DNA from: Novosphingobium sp.
GTDB taxonomy: Bacteria; Pseudomonadota; Alphaproteobacteria; Sphingomonadales; Sphingomonadaceae
Length of the DNA: 64,000 nt
Assembly (NCBI RefSeq): GCF_030699305.1
Contig: NZ_JAUYNB010000029.1
Location: 1 to 64,000 of the forward strand
Reading direction: 5' to 3'
The translations under genes and the position numbers were made by a program. The notes under the pieces were generated by a model, which worked only from the letters and a program-made list of their open reading frames with translations, was not told where the DNA came from and did no database searches. This document shows, one piece after another, positions 44,786-53,748 of this stretch. The first letter of the stretch is position 1; every line of letters starts with the position of its first letter.

Positions 44786-45342
44786 CAATCGTCCCCATCC
44801 AGTTCGGCGGCCCAGTCCTCGGCCGCTTCCACACTGGGGGAATTGACCAATTCGCGCGCGCTGTCCAGCGGGTGCCCGGCGCGCAGCATCGCGGCCAGCT
44901 GCTTTTCGCGCACTGCCCGGTCCGCGCCCGCCGGACCGAACGGCCCGATCCGCCGTTTGCGCGCCAGCGCCAGCGCCGCGCGGCGCTGTTCGGCCTGACC
45001 GGCGCGCACTTCATCGCGCACCTCTTCGGCAATGCCGGCCGCGCCCAGCGCCTGCCCGATCCGCCGCGCGCCAAAGCCGCGGCGCAGCAGGCTGCCGGTC
45101 TTGGCGCGGGCAAAGGCGGCATCGTCGATATAGCCGGCCTCCACGAACCGGGCGACAATCGCCGCCACCGGCGCGCTTCCCTCCCCGTCCCAGCCGCGTT
45201 CGCGCAGCTTGCGGCGCAGGTAATCGTCCAGCTTGGCCGCGCTGGTGGCGAACCGCGCGACATAGGCCAGCGCCAGCTCTTCAAGCCGGGAGCCATCCAG
45301 CGGCCGGGGGTTGGGGCGGGAAGTTGGGCGGGATCGGGTCAT
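44785..45342 (-). CDS. recX: Regulatory protein RecX
   Basis: This 185-residue protein is made of three-helix repeats. The central KLDDYLRRKLRERG, then FVEAGYIDDAAFARAKTGSLLRRGFGARRIGQAL, is typical of RecX, which inhibits RecA filaments. The start ATG 45342 (MTRSRPTSRP) is chosen because the longer frame adds 58 residues that cross the divergent promoter region. recA is not adjacent. Confidence 0.88.
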   Translation of the reverse strand: MTRSRPTSRPNPRPLDGSRLEELALAYVARFATSAAKLDDYLRRKLRERGWDGEGSAPVAAIVARFVEAGYIDDAAFARAKTGSLLRRGFGARRIGQALGAAGIAEEVRDEVRAGQAEQRRAALALARKRRIGPFGPAGADRAVREKQLAAMLRAGHPLDSARELVNSPSVEAAEDWAAELDGDD

Positions 45343-45482
45343 ACGCGGCCTTATTCGTGCCACAGTATGCAGCAATTGGGAAACAATGGCCGCAAAACAT
45401 GTTGGCTTTGCGCAGGATAAAACCATGGGAGCGGTGCCGAAATGCGGCGCATTCCTTTGAAAAACAAACGGGTTAATGCACA

Positions 45483-47243
45483 ATGATTGATGCCGCCACG
45501 ACTGTGACGACTTCATCGGGCCAACTGGTCCCCACCCCTAACGAGGACGAACACCCGCGCCGGTTCGCCGATTTCGCCACGTTCGGCGATGCGCTGGATT
45601 ATGCCGCGCTGGGCAAACGCGGGTTCAATTTCCACGATCCGCGCGGCAATCTGGCGCGGGTCTATCCGTTCAGCGAGCTGCGCAGCGATGCGCTGGTCAT
45701 GGCCCGCCGCCTGATCGCCCACGGGGTGCGCAAGGATGACCGGATCGCGATGGTCGCGGAAACCGGGCCGGAGTTTGCCGCGCTGTTCTGCGGCGCGATC
45801 TATGCCGGGGCCTGGCCGGTGCCGCTGCCGCTGCCGACCAGCTTTGGCGGCAAGGAAAGCTATATCGACCAGCTGGCGGTCCAGCTGCAAAGCAGCGATC
45901 CATCGCTTCTGTTCTACCCCGCCGAAATCGGCGAAATGGCTGGGGCTGCTGCCGCGCGTCAGGGGTGTGAGGGGATTGCCTGGCAGGACTTTGCCGACGC
46001 GCCCGCGCCCGACTGCGAACTGCCCACCGCTCACCCGGACGATATCTGCTATCTGCAATATTCCAGCGGATCGACCCGCTTCCCGCACGGCGTTGCGGTA
46101 ACCCATGCCTCGCTGCTCAACAATCTGGCCGGGCACAGCCACGGAATGAAAATCCAGCAGTCCGACCGCTGCGTCAGCTGGTTGCCGTTCTATCACGACA
46201 TGGGACTGGTCGGCTGCTTCCTGTCGCTGATCGCCAACCAGATTTCCGCCGATTACCTCAAGACCGAAGATTTCGCCCGCCGTCCGCTGGCCTGGCTGGA
46301 CATGATCAGCCGCAATCCCGGCACCTCGTGCAGCTATTCGCCCACCTTCGGCTATGACATCTGCGCCCGCCGCATTTCCAGCCAGAGCAACGTGGCCGAA
46401 CGCTTCGACCTGTCACGCTGGCGGATCGCGGGCAATGGCGCGGACATGATCCGCCCGGACGTGATGCAAAGCTTCGTCAACGCCTTTGCCGGCGCCGGGT
46501 TCAAGGCCGGCGCGTTCCTGCCCAGCTATGGTCTGGCCGAAGCGACACTGGCGGTCACGATCATGCCGCCGGGCGAAGGCATCCGGGTTGAACTGGTCGA
46601 GGAAGAACGCCTGTCGGGCAGCCCGCGCGATCTGTCGCGCCCGGCCCGCTACCGCGCGATCGTCAACTGCGGCAAGGCGGTGAGGGACATGGAGCTCGTC
46701 ATTCGCGGCGAACACGGCCAGAGCCTGCCCGATCACCACATCGGCAAAGTGTGGTGCAAGGGGCCGTCGGTGATGCACTCGTACTTCCGCGATCCGGAAA
46801 GCACTGCCGAATGTCTGGTCGATGGCTGGCTGGATACCGGCGACATGGGCTATCTGGTCGATGGCTATCTGTTCATCGTCGGGCGGGCGAAGGACATGAT
46901 CATCATCAACGGCAAGAACCACTGGCCGCAGGACATCGAATGGGCGGTCGAACAGCTGCCCGGCTTCCATCAGGGCGATATTGCCGCGTTCTCGGTCGAG
47001 AATGACAGCGGTGAGGAAGTGCCCGCCGTGCTGGTCCACTGCCGCGTCAGCGATCCGGAAGAACGGGTCAGGCTGCACAGCCAGATCCGCGACAAGGTCC
47101 GCTCGATCACCGGCATGAACTGCGTGGTCGAACTGGTTCCGCCGCGCACCCTGCCGCGCACGTCGTCGGGCAAGCTCAGCCGGGCCAAGGCCAAGAAGCT
47201 GTATCTGTCGGGCGAAATCGCCCCGTTCGATCTGGCCGCCTGA
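45483..47243 (+). CDS. Fatty-acyl-AMP ligase (FAAL)
   Basis: The 586-residue ANL-superfamily enzyme has the P-loop YLQYSSGSTRFPHGV near residue 195, SWLPFYHDMGLVG near 235, YGLAEATLAV near 345, and DTGDMGYLVDGYLFIVGRAKD near 450, ending in SSGKLSRAKAKKLY. An FAAL-type insertion follows the PTFGYDICAR segment. Such enzymes activate fatty acids as acyl-adenylates for loading on carrier proteins. No polyketide or peptide synthase lies nearby, so the acceptor is unknown. It is followed by terminators. Confidence 0.88.
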   Translation: MIDAATTVTTSSGQLVPTPNEDEHPRRFADFATFGDALDYAALGKRGFNFHDPRGNLARVYPFSELRSDALVMARRLIAHGVRKDDRIAMVAETGPEFAALFCGAIYAGAWPVPLPLPTSFGGKESYIDQLAVQLQSSDPSLLFYPAEIGEMAGAAAARQGCEGIAWQDFADAPAPDCELPTAHPDDICYLQYSSGSTRFPHGVAVTHASLLNNLAGHSHGMKIQQSDRCVSWLPFYHDMGLVGCFLSLIANQISADYLKTEDFARRPLAWLDMISRNPGTSCSYSPTFGYDICARRISSQSNVAERFDLSRWRIAGNGADMIRPDVMQSFVNAFAGAGFKAGAFLPSYGLAEATLAVTIMPPGEGIRVELVEEERLSGSPRDLSRPARYRAIVNCGKAVRDMELVIRGEHGQSLPDHHIGKVWCKGPSVMHSYFRDPESTAECLVDGWLDTGDMGYLVDGYLFIVGRAKDMIIINGKNHWPQDIEWAVEQLPGFHQGDIAAFSVENDSGEEVPAVLVHCRVSDPEERVRLHSQIRDKVRSITGMNCVVELVPPRTLPRTSSGKLSRAKAKKLYLSGEIAPFDLAA

Positions 47244-47308
47244 ACCGGCCTGAAGCCGGTTTGAATTGACCGGGGCGGCAGGCTTCACGGCTTGCCGCCC
47301 CTGTCTTA
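47243..47308 (+). terminator. Two consecutive hairpins after the FAAL gene
   Basis: The first hairpin pairs aaccggc with gccggtt at 47243-47261. The second pairs ggggcggcaggc (47272-47283) with gcttgccgcccc (47290-47301) and is followed by tgtctta. The pair should end transcription of the ligase gene. Confidence 0.7.
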
Positions 47309-47383
47309 TCCCGCTAATACAGCTTGCACTGCCGCGCATGGCACCCCATGTTGCGGCAAGAACCTGATTACCGGGAAGAACCA

Positions 47384-48595
47384 ATGGCCATCACGCCCAC
47401 TGCAACCGCGACTGAAACCCCCACGATCACGCTGACCCCGCCCGATCCGGTGCCGGTGATAGCGCCGGAGCAGGCCGTCGGGCTGGTTCCGGTCGCGCCG
47501 GACGCGAAATCCAAGCTGGATGCCAAGGTTGAGGCGTTCATTACCGATCTGGTTTCATCGGATGCCAATTCGCCCGAATTCGGCCAGAAGGTCGATCAGA
47601 TCACCAACATGGGCCGCAAGGAAATCATGACGGCGGCGGGGATGTCGAACCGCTTCCTCGACCGGCCGGTGCGGGCGATGGACAAGGACAACGGCGTCGG
47701 CGCGGACCTTGCCGAACTGCGCCGCACGGTTGAGGAACTCGATCCCGGCCGCAAGGGCAAGCTGTCTTCGGGCCGCAAGTTCCTGGGCGTCATCCCGTTC
47801 GGCAACAGCCTGAAGAAGTATTTTGACAGCTATCAGTCCAGCCAGGGCCACATTCAGGCGATCCTGGCGCGGCTCTCGTCCGGCAAGGACGAGCTGCTGA
47901 TGGACAACGCCGCGATCGACGTGGAACGGCAAAAGCTGTGGGAAGCGATGGGCGCGCTGGAACAGATGATCCACATTTCGCGCAGCCTTGATCAGCGGCT
48001 GGAAGACAAGGCCGACGACCTCGACGCGACCGACCCGGCCAAGGCCAAGGCGATCCGCGAAACCGCGCTGTTCTATGTCCGCCAGCGCACGCAGGATCTG
48101 CTGACACAGATGGCGGTGACGGTGCAGGGGTATCTTGCGCTCGATCTGGTCAAGAAGAACAACGTCGAACTGGTCAAGGGCGTGGACCGCGCCAGCACCA
48201 CCACGGTCGGCGCGCTGCGCACGGCGGTGACGGTCGCGCAGGCGATGACCAACCAGCGGCTGGTGCTGCAACAGATCACCGCGCTGAACGAAACCACCGC
48301 CAACATCATCGATTCCACCGGCACGCTGCTGCGTGAACAGACCGGCAAGATCCATGAACAGGCCGCGTCCAGCACGATCCCGCTGGAAACGCTGCAACGC
48401 GCGTTCCAGAATATCTATGACACGATGGACAACATCGACACCTTCAAGCTGAAGGCGCTCGATTCGATGAAGCAAACGGTCACCACGCTGACCAGCGAAG
48501 TCGAAAAGTCGAAGGGCTATATCGCCCGCGCCGAAGGGGCCGCGCAGGCCGCGAAGAGCAGCGACAAGCCCAGCCTGCTGACGCTGGAGGGCTGA
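47384..48595 (+). CDS. TelA-family protein (toxic anion resistance)
   Basis: The protein has about 403 residues, is largely helical and has a Thr/Pro-rich N-terminus. Segments DVERQKLWEAMGALEQMIHI, TAVTVAQAMTNQRLVLQQI and ALNETTANIIDSTGTLLREQ match TelA/KlaA-type proteins, linked to tellurite and cell-envelope stress resistance without a clear biochemical role. The start ATG 47384 (MAITPTATAT) is preferred to the upstream in-frame start. It is directly followed by its usual partner, an XpaC-like gene. Confidence 0.9.
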   Translation: MAITPTATATETPTITLTPPDPVPVIAPEQAVGLVPVAPDAKSKLDAKVEAFITDLVSSDANSPEFGQKVDQITNMGRKEIMTAAGMSNRFLDRPVRAMDKDNGVGADLAELRRTVEELDPGRKGKLSSGRKFLGVIPFGNSLKKYFDSYQSSQGHIQAILARLSSGKDELLMDNAAIDVERQKLWEAMGALEQMIHISRSLDQRLEDKADDLDATDPAKAKAIRETALFYVRQRTQDLLTQMAVTVQGYLALDLVKKNNVELVKGVDRASTTTVGALRTAVTVAQAMTNQRLVLQQITALNETTANIIDSTGTLLREQTGKIHEQAASSTIPLETLQRAFQNIYDTMDNIDTFKLKALDSMKQTVTTLTSEVEKSKGYIARAEGAAQAAKSSDKPSLLTLEG

Positions 48596-48596
48596 T

Positions 48597-49340
48597 TTGG
48601 CCGGGGAATCCAAAAACTCCGACCTGATCCTGCGGCAGGCGCGCAGCTCGCTGGTCAACCAGCGGGCGGGCGGACGGCGCACCGGCTCGATCGGGCAGCG
48701 GTCCGCCGCGCTGAAACGCGACTATCGCCTGCGCAAGCTGATCCGGACCGGGGTGGCCGTCACGTCGATTCTGTTTGCGGCGATGATTGCCGGACTGGTG
48801 ATCAACGGAATCGGCGTGGTGGGCGTGATCGTGACCGCGCTGGCAATCTTCACCGCGATCGCGCTGTTCAGTTCCTATCCCAAGCTGAAAGTGCCGGAAA
48901 TGCGCGACCTGACCGGGGGCGATGTGAAGTCGCTGGTCGGGCGCACGGAATTGTGGCTGGAAAACCAGCGCCCGGCCCTGCCCGCACCTGCGGTGCAGCT
49001 GGTCGATCAGATCGGCGTGCAACTGGATGCGCTGGGCCTGCAACTGGACGGGCTGGATGACAAGCAGCCCGCCGCCGTCGAAGTGCGCAAGCTGGTGGGC
49101 GAACACCTGCCGGGGCTGGTCAACACCTACACCAGCATTCCGCGCCACTTGCGCACCGAACCGCGCGCCGGGCGCACGCCCGATGAACAGCTGGCCGACA
49201 GCCTGAGCAAGATCAGCACCGAAATCGACAGCGTGACGCGCCAGCTGGCCAGCGGCGCGCTGGACAATCTGGCGATCCAGACCCGCTATCTTGATTACAA
49301 GTATGGCGCGGCGCTGGACGAACCGGACGGGAAACCCTGA
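48597..49340 (+). CDS. XpaC-family membrane protein
   Basis: The 247-residue protein has two close membrane helices at about 50-85 (TSILFAAMIAGLVINGIGVVG, then IVTALAIFTAIALF) and a helical cytoplasmic C-terminus. XpaC (5-bromo-4-chloroindolyl phosphate hydrolysis) proteins regularly accompany TelA. The start appears to be TTG at 48597, one base after the telA stop; no ATG lies nearby. The stop overlaps the next ATG. Confidence 0.8.
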   Translation: MAGESKNSDLILRQARSSLVNQRAGGRRTGSIGQRSAALKRDYRLRKLIRTGVAVTSILFAAMIAGLVINGIGVVGVIVTALAIFTAIALFSSYPKLKVPEMRDLTGGDVKSLVGRTELWLENQRPALPAPAVQLVDQIGVQLDALGLQLDGLDDKQPAAVEVRKLVGEHLPGLVNTYTSIPRHLRTEPRAGRTPDEQLADSLSKISTEIDSVTRQLASGALDNLAIQTRYLDYKYGAALDEPDGKP

Positions 49341-49633
49341 TGCGCCTGAGCGTTCCCCACACCCTTGGCCGCGCCGAAGCGGTTGGCCGCATCCGTGCGC
49401 GCCAGCATGAAATCGCCGATCTGGTCCCCGGCTTTGCCAAAGTCAGGACCGAATGGTCCGGCGATGACCGGCTGGACTTGCGGGTTGAGGTCATGGGCAA
49501 GACGATCCACGGGGCCATCGAAGTGGCCGATGCCAGCGTCAGCTTCGATTTCGATATTCCGGCCGCGCTCGCCTTTGCCGAACCGATGATCCGCGCCGCG
49601 ATTGAGCCCAGGGCGCAAAAGCTGCTGGCCTGA
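49340..49633 (+). CDS. Polyhydroxyalkanoic acid system family protein
   Basis: This 97-residue protein (MRLSVPHTLGRAEAVGRI, then VMGKTIHGAIEVAD and FDIPAALAFAEPMI) matches the small PHA-granule-region family found in many proteobacteria. Its role is unknown, and no PHA genes are in the window. It shares one base with the XpaC-like stop and is the last gene of that operon. Confidence 0.85.
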   Translation: MRLSVPHTLGRAEAVGRIRARQHEIADLVPGFAKVRTEWSGDDRLDLRVEVMGKTIHGAIEVADASVSFDFDIPAALAFAEPMIRAAIEPRAQKLLA

Positions 49634-49639
49634 ACCGTC

Positions 49640-50242
49640 CTAGCCGAAGCTGCGGCGCGCCAGCAGGCTGCGCTGGAGCACGGTCAGCAGGCAAAGCGCG
49701 GAAAACCCCGCCGCGATGACCGGGAACTGTGCAGGCCACAGGCACATCGCGATGAAGGCGGCGATTGTCTCTGCCCCTTCGGCCAGACCCGTGGAATAGA
49801 AAAAGCTCTTGGTCCCGTGCGCGGTCGTTTCCGCCCCGCGCCGGGCGGCAATCGCGGCGAACACCAGAAAACTGGCACAAGTCAGGGTGAAGCTGGCCAC
49901 CAGCACCATGGCCATCGGCGTGTTGAGCGGCGAGGCAAGGCCGAACGCCACCGGCACCGCAACATAGAACAGGTAATCCGCCAGCGTATCGAGATAGCCG
50001 CCAAAATCGGTGATGCCGCTGGCCCGGGCGACCGCACCGTCCAGCCCGTCAAGCAGCCGGTTCAGCACGATCAGCACCAGTCCCGCGCCATAGTGCCCCT
50101 GCGCAATCGCCGCTGCCGCGCCCAGCGCCGGAACCAGCCCCGCCAGTGTCACGGCGTTGGCGCTGATCCCCCGGCGCGCCAGCATCCGTCCCAGCGCATT
50201 CAGCGGCGGATCGATCAGCGGGCGCAAGCGGGCATCGAACAT
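49640..50242 (-). CDS. CDP-alcohol phosphatidyltransferase family protein
   Basis: This 200-residue membrane protein has the catalytic motif DGx2ARx8Gx3Dx3D, seen as DGLDGAVAR, then GGYLDTLAD, at about residues 66-90, and about five further hydrophobic helices. It joins a CDP-activated lipid to an alcohol in phospholipid synthesis; the alcohol cannot be told. It converges with the PHA-family gene. Confidence 0.88.
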   Translation of the reverse strand: MFDARLRPLIDPPLNALGRMLARRGISANAVTLAGLVPALGAAAAIAQGHYGAGLVLIVLNRLLDGLDGAVARASGITDFGGYLDTLADYLFYVAVPVAFGLASPLNTPMAMVLVASFTLTCASFLVFAAIAARRGAETTAHGTKSFFYSTGLAEGAETIAAFIAMCLWPAQFPVIAAGFSALCLLTVLQRSLLARRSFG

Positions 50243-50292
50243 CGTTTCAGTCCCTTCAGGCCCAGGTTACCCGGCACATCACGTCCGCGTGC

Positions 50293-52440
50293 CTAGCCCC
50301 GCCGCCAGGTATGATACCGCCCGACCCACCGCAACAGGCGTTCCGGCGCGTGCTTCTTTTTCCATTCACCGGCGGCATACTTGTTGGCTTCGGCCATCGT
50401 CGGATAAGTGTGGATCGTGGCCATGATCTTGTTCAGGCCCAGCCCGTGTTTCATCGCCAGCACATATTCGGCCAGCAGTTCCCCGGCGTGTTCGCCCACG
50501 ATCGTGACCCCCAGAATGCGATCCTTGCCCGGCAAGGTCAGCACTTTGACGAACCCGGTGGTCGCGCTGTCGGCTATCGCGCGGTCAAGTTCATGCAGCG
50601 GGAAGACGGTGACTTCGTGGGGCACGCCTTCGGCATGGGCATCCTGTTCGTTCAGGCCGACCCGGGCCATTTCGGGGTCGATGAACGTCGTCCACGGGAT
50701 CACCCGATAATCGGCCTTGAAGCGTCTGAACTGGCCGAACAGTGCGTTGACGCTGGCGAACCACGCCTGGTGCGAAGCGGTGTGGGTGAACTGGTAAGGA
50801 CCGGCCACATCACCCGCCGCATAGATATTGGGATAGATCGTGGCGAGGTATTCGTCCGTCACGACCGTGCGCTGCGTTTCGATTCCCAGCGCCTCCAGAC
50901 CATAACCGGTCAGCCGGGCCTTGCGCCCCACCGCGACGATCAGCGCATCGAAGGGGATCGCCTGTTCCTGTCCGCCGCTGGCAACCACCAGCCGCCGCTC
51001 TGCCCCGTTTTCCACCCGCAGCGCCTCATGCCCGGTCAGGACCGTGACTCCCGACGCCTGCTGCGCCGCGCGCGCGAGCTCCGAGACGTCCGCATCCTCC
51101 CGCGGGAGCAGGCGCTCCCCGCGCTCGACCTGCGTCACTTGCGCCCCCAGCCGGGCAAACGCCTGAGCCAGTTCCGACCCGATCGGGCCGCCGCCCAGCA
51201 CGGCTATGCGGCGCGGGATTTCATCGGCCTGTGCAAACGTTTCCCACAGCGTGTCGCTGGTCAGATAGCCGGATTGCGCCAGCCCCGGCAGATCAGGGAT
51301 GAGCGGTTCCGCCCCGGCCGCGATGATGATGGCGCGGGTGGTAAGCCGCTGGTGGCTGCCATCGGCGTGGGCAATTTCCACCGTCCAGGGATCGACAATG
51401 GTCGCATAGCCCTGCGCCACATCGACCCCCAGACCGGTGTAGCGTTCCACACTGTCATGCGGCGCAATCGCGGCAATCGCGTCATGGACCCGCTGCATCA
51501 CCGCCTTGAAACTGAACTGCGGCTCTACACCGTTCAGTCCGTAACGGTCTGCGTGGCGCATCTGGTGCGCGATGCGGGCCGACTTGATCAGCGCCTTGGA
51601 CGGCACGCAGCCATAGTTGAGGCAATCCCCACCCATCTTGTTTGCTTCGACCAGTGTGACTTTCGCGCGGACCGTCGCACCGATCAGCGATGAGACAAGG
51701 CCCGCAGCGCCCGCGCCGATCACCACCAGATTGCGATCGAACCGCCGGGGGCGCTGCCAGCGGGCATAGACCCTCCGCCGCACGATCGCTGCCATGATCC
51801 ATTTGCCCAGCCAGGGCAGCAGGCCCAGCGCCGCGAACGAAGCCAGCAGCCGCGGCGAGGCGATGTCGGACAGCGCGCTGATCCCGGCAAGCTGCGTGCC
51901 CGCGTTGACATAAACCACCGTGCCCAGCAGCATCCCCAGCTGGCTGACCCAGTAATAAGTCCAGACCCGGATCGGGGTCAGCCCCATCACCAGATTGACT
52001 GCGAAGAACGGGAAAATCGGCACCAGCCGGAGCGAGAACAGGTAAAATGCCCCGTCGCGCGCAACCCCGTCGTTCACCGCGCGCAGCCGGGCGCCAAAGC
52101 GCCCCTGCACCGTATCGCGAAACAGATAGCGCGAGCCGAGAAACGCCAGCGTGGCCCCGATGGTCGACGCGAACGAGACAATCACCGTGCCGGTCGTCAC
52201 CCCGAAAATCGCGCCTGCCGCCAGCGTCAGCACGACCGCACCGGGCACGGACAAGGCGGTCAACACCACGTAAGCCACAAAGAAAATCAGCGCCACCAGC
52301 GCCGGGTTCGCCCGGTAGACAACATCAATCGCGGCCTGCTGGGCCTTCAATCCGTCAATCGTGAGATACTGCCCAAGATCGAGCAGGAACCAGGCGGCAA
52401 GCGCGAGCACCAGCAGCGCGGCGATGACAATGCGTTTCAC
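50293..52440 (-). CDS. TVP38/DedA-like membrane domain fused to a mercuric-reductase-like flavoprotein
   Basis: The protein has about 715 residues. Residues 1-225 are a TVP38/TMEM64 membrane domain (several helices, with LSVPGAVVLTLAAGAIFG and RLVPIFPFFAVNLVMGLTPI). Residues about 235-715 are a class I pyridine-nucleotide disulfide oxidoreductase with FAD motif VIGAGAAGLVSS, redox-active GGDCLNYGCVPSK, NAD motif VLGGGPIGSELA and dimerisation-end ATIHTYPTMAEA. The substrate is unknown; the mercury-binding C-terminal cysteine pair is absent. GTG 52440 is chosen because GGGAG stands 8 nt upstream. It follows another flavoprotein gene by 61 bp. Confidence 0.88.
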   Translation of the reverse strand: MKRIVIAALLVLALAAWFLLDLGQYLTIDGLKAQQAAIDVVYRANPALVALIFFVAYVVLTALSVPGAVVLTLAAGAIFGVTTGTVIVSFASTIGATLAFLGSRYLFRDTVQGRFGARLRAVNDGVARDGAFYLFSLRLVPIFPFFAVNLVMGLTPIRVWTYYWVSQLGMLLGTVVYVNAGTQLAGISALSDIASPRLLASFAALGLLPWLGKWIMAAIVRRRVYARWQRPRRFDRNLVVIGAGAAGLVSSLIGATVRAKVTLVEANKMGGDCLNYGCVPSKALIKSARIAHQMRHADRYGLNGVEPQFSFKAVMQRVHDAIAAIAPHDSVERYTGLGVDVAQGYATIVDPWTVEIAHADGSHQRLTTRAIIIAAGAEPLIPDLPGLAQSGYLTSDTLWETFAQADEIPRRIAVLGGGPIGSELAQAFARLGAQVTQVERGERLLPREDADVSELARAAQQASGVTVLTGHEALRVENGAERRLVVASGGQEQAIPFDALIVAVGRKARLTGYGLEALGIETQRTVVTDEYLATIYPNIYAAGDVAGPYQFTHTASHQAWFASVNALFGQFRRFKADYRVIPWTTFIDPEMARVGLNEQDAHAEGVPHEVTVFPLHELDRAIADSATTGFVKVLTLPGKDRILGVTIVGEHAGELLAEYVLAMKHGLGLNKIMATIHTYPTMAEANKYAAGEWKKKHAPERLLRWVGRYHTWRRG

Positions 52441-52501
52441 AAGATTGCTCCCAAACGGATGGCGGTTTGCGCCTGATTGGCCGCGCTCGGCAAGACTGCG
52501 C

Positions 52502-53623
52502 TCATCGCCCGCCCTCACCGGGCCGGGTGTAGCGGCCAACGAAGTGCCGGTCGATCCAGTCCTTGATCCACCAGACCCAGCGCCCGGCCGCCATCAGGCC
52601 GCCCCATGAACCGATCGCGCGGCGGTCCCCCGTTGCCAGCAGGTATAGCGTCCGGCCGCGCGGCTGATACGCCTTGAGCGGCGCTGCACGCGCCGCCGCG
52701 CGCAAGTTTGCGGCCAGCACCGGACCGGCCTTGACCGCATGAACCCCGGACCGTTCCAGCGGGCGGTCGGCCCGGTTGATGATGTCACCGGCCGCGAAGA
52801 TCGCGTCGTGCGAAATGCTGCGCAGGTCCGCGCCGACAGCGACAAAGCCCTGATCGTTGCAGGCCAGCCCGGATGCCGCCAGCCAGCGCGGTGCGCGGCT
52901 GCCGGTCGCGGCGATCACGCAGTCAGCGGCCAGCCCGGTGCCATTGGTCAGCAGCACCCCGTGCCGCGTGCCGACAGCTTCGCCGTAGTGCAGCGCGACG
53001 CCCCGCCCGGCCAGTTCGGCCAGCGCCCGTTGCCTGACCGCACTGGCGTGGCCTGCCAGAAACCCGCGCTCGACCGTCACCAGCGCGACCTGGGGTTGCC
53101 GGAACTGCCGGGCCAGCGCGGTCGCGACCGCCAGCGCCAGCTCCACCCCGGCCGCACCGCCGCCAACCACGACAACGCGCGGCGCGTCGGACCCGGCGAT
53201 TGCTGTCAGAAAGTGCGTCCAGCGCGCCATGAACGCGCCGACCGGGCGAACCGGCAGCAGCCGGTCGCCCAGCGCTGCAAACGTTGCAGTGTCGATTTCT
53301 CCGCCGGTTGCCAGCGAGAGCAAATCGAACGCCAGCGTCTCGCCGCTGGCCAGCGTCAACTGACGCGCGGCGGCATCAAGGCCGGTCACATCAGACAGGA
53401 TCAGCCGCGCCCCGGCCTGTCTGGCCAACGGCTCCAGGTCGATCAGCAGCTCGCCCGCCGGATAGATCCCGGCCAGCCAGCCCGGCAGCATGCCGGAATA
53501 GGCGGTCTGGCGCGTCGACGTTACCAGCCAGCGCTCGGTTTCGGGAAAGGGCCGCTGCGCCCAGTCGGCCAGCACCGCCAGATGCGCGTGGCCGCCGCCT
53601 GCCAGAATGATGCGTCGCGTCAT
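52502..53623 (-). CDS. FAD-dependent pyridine nucleotide-disulfide oxidoreductase, NDH-2-like
   Basis: This 373-residue protein begins with a Rossmann motif (ILAGGGHAHLAVL) and has YSGMLPGWLAGIY, a second Rossmann motif (VVVGGGAAGVELALAV near residue 150) and IFAAGDI near 270. The GGGHAHL start and SGMLPG motif are typical of the flavoproteins often found with SelD. It may act as a quinone-reducing NADH dehydrogenase type 2 relative. It is in line with the TVP38 fusion gene, suggesting a common redox function. Confidence 0.85.
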   Translation of the reverse strand: MTRRIILAGGGHAHLAVLADWAQRPFPETERWLVTSTRQTAYSGMLPGWLAGIYPAGELLIDLEPLARQAGARLILSDVTGLDAAARQLTLASGETLAFDLLSLATGGEIDTATFAALGDRLLPVRPVGAFMARWTHFLTAIAGSDAPRVVVVGGGAAGVELALAVATALARQFRQPQVALVTVERGFLAGHASAVRQRALAELAGRGVALHYGEAVGTRHGVLLTNGTGLAADCVIAATGSRAPRWLAASGLACNDQGFVAVGADLRSISHDAIFAAGDIINRADRPLERSGVHAVKAGPVLAANLRAAARAAPLKAYQPRGRTLYLLATGDRRAIGSWGGLMAAGRWVWWIKDWIDRHFVGRYTRPGEGGR

Positions 53624-53748
53624 GTGTTCGGTCTGACTTTCGAATGCGCTGCAGCGGTGGCCCGGCCAGGCTGGCCAACCTTACACGCCGCCGGGCCAAA
53701 GCGGATCGGTGATTGACGCCGACAGGCTTTCCTGCTGACTTTACAGCC

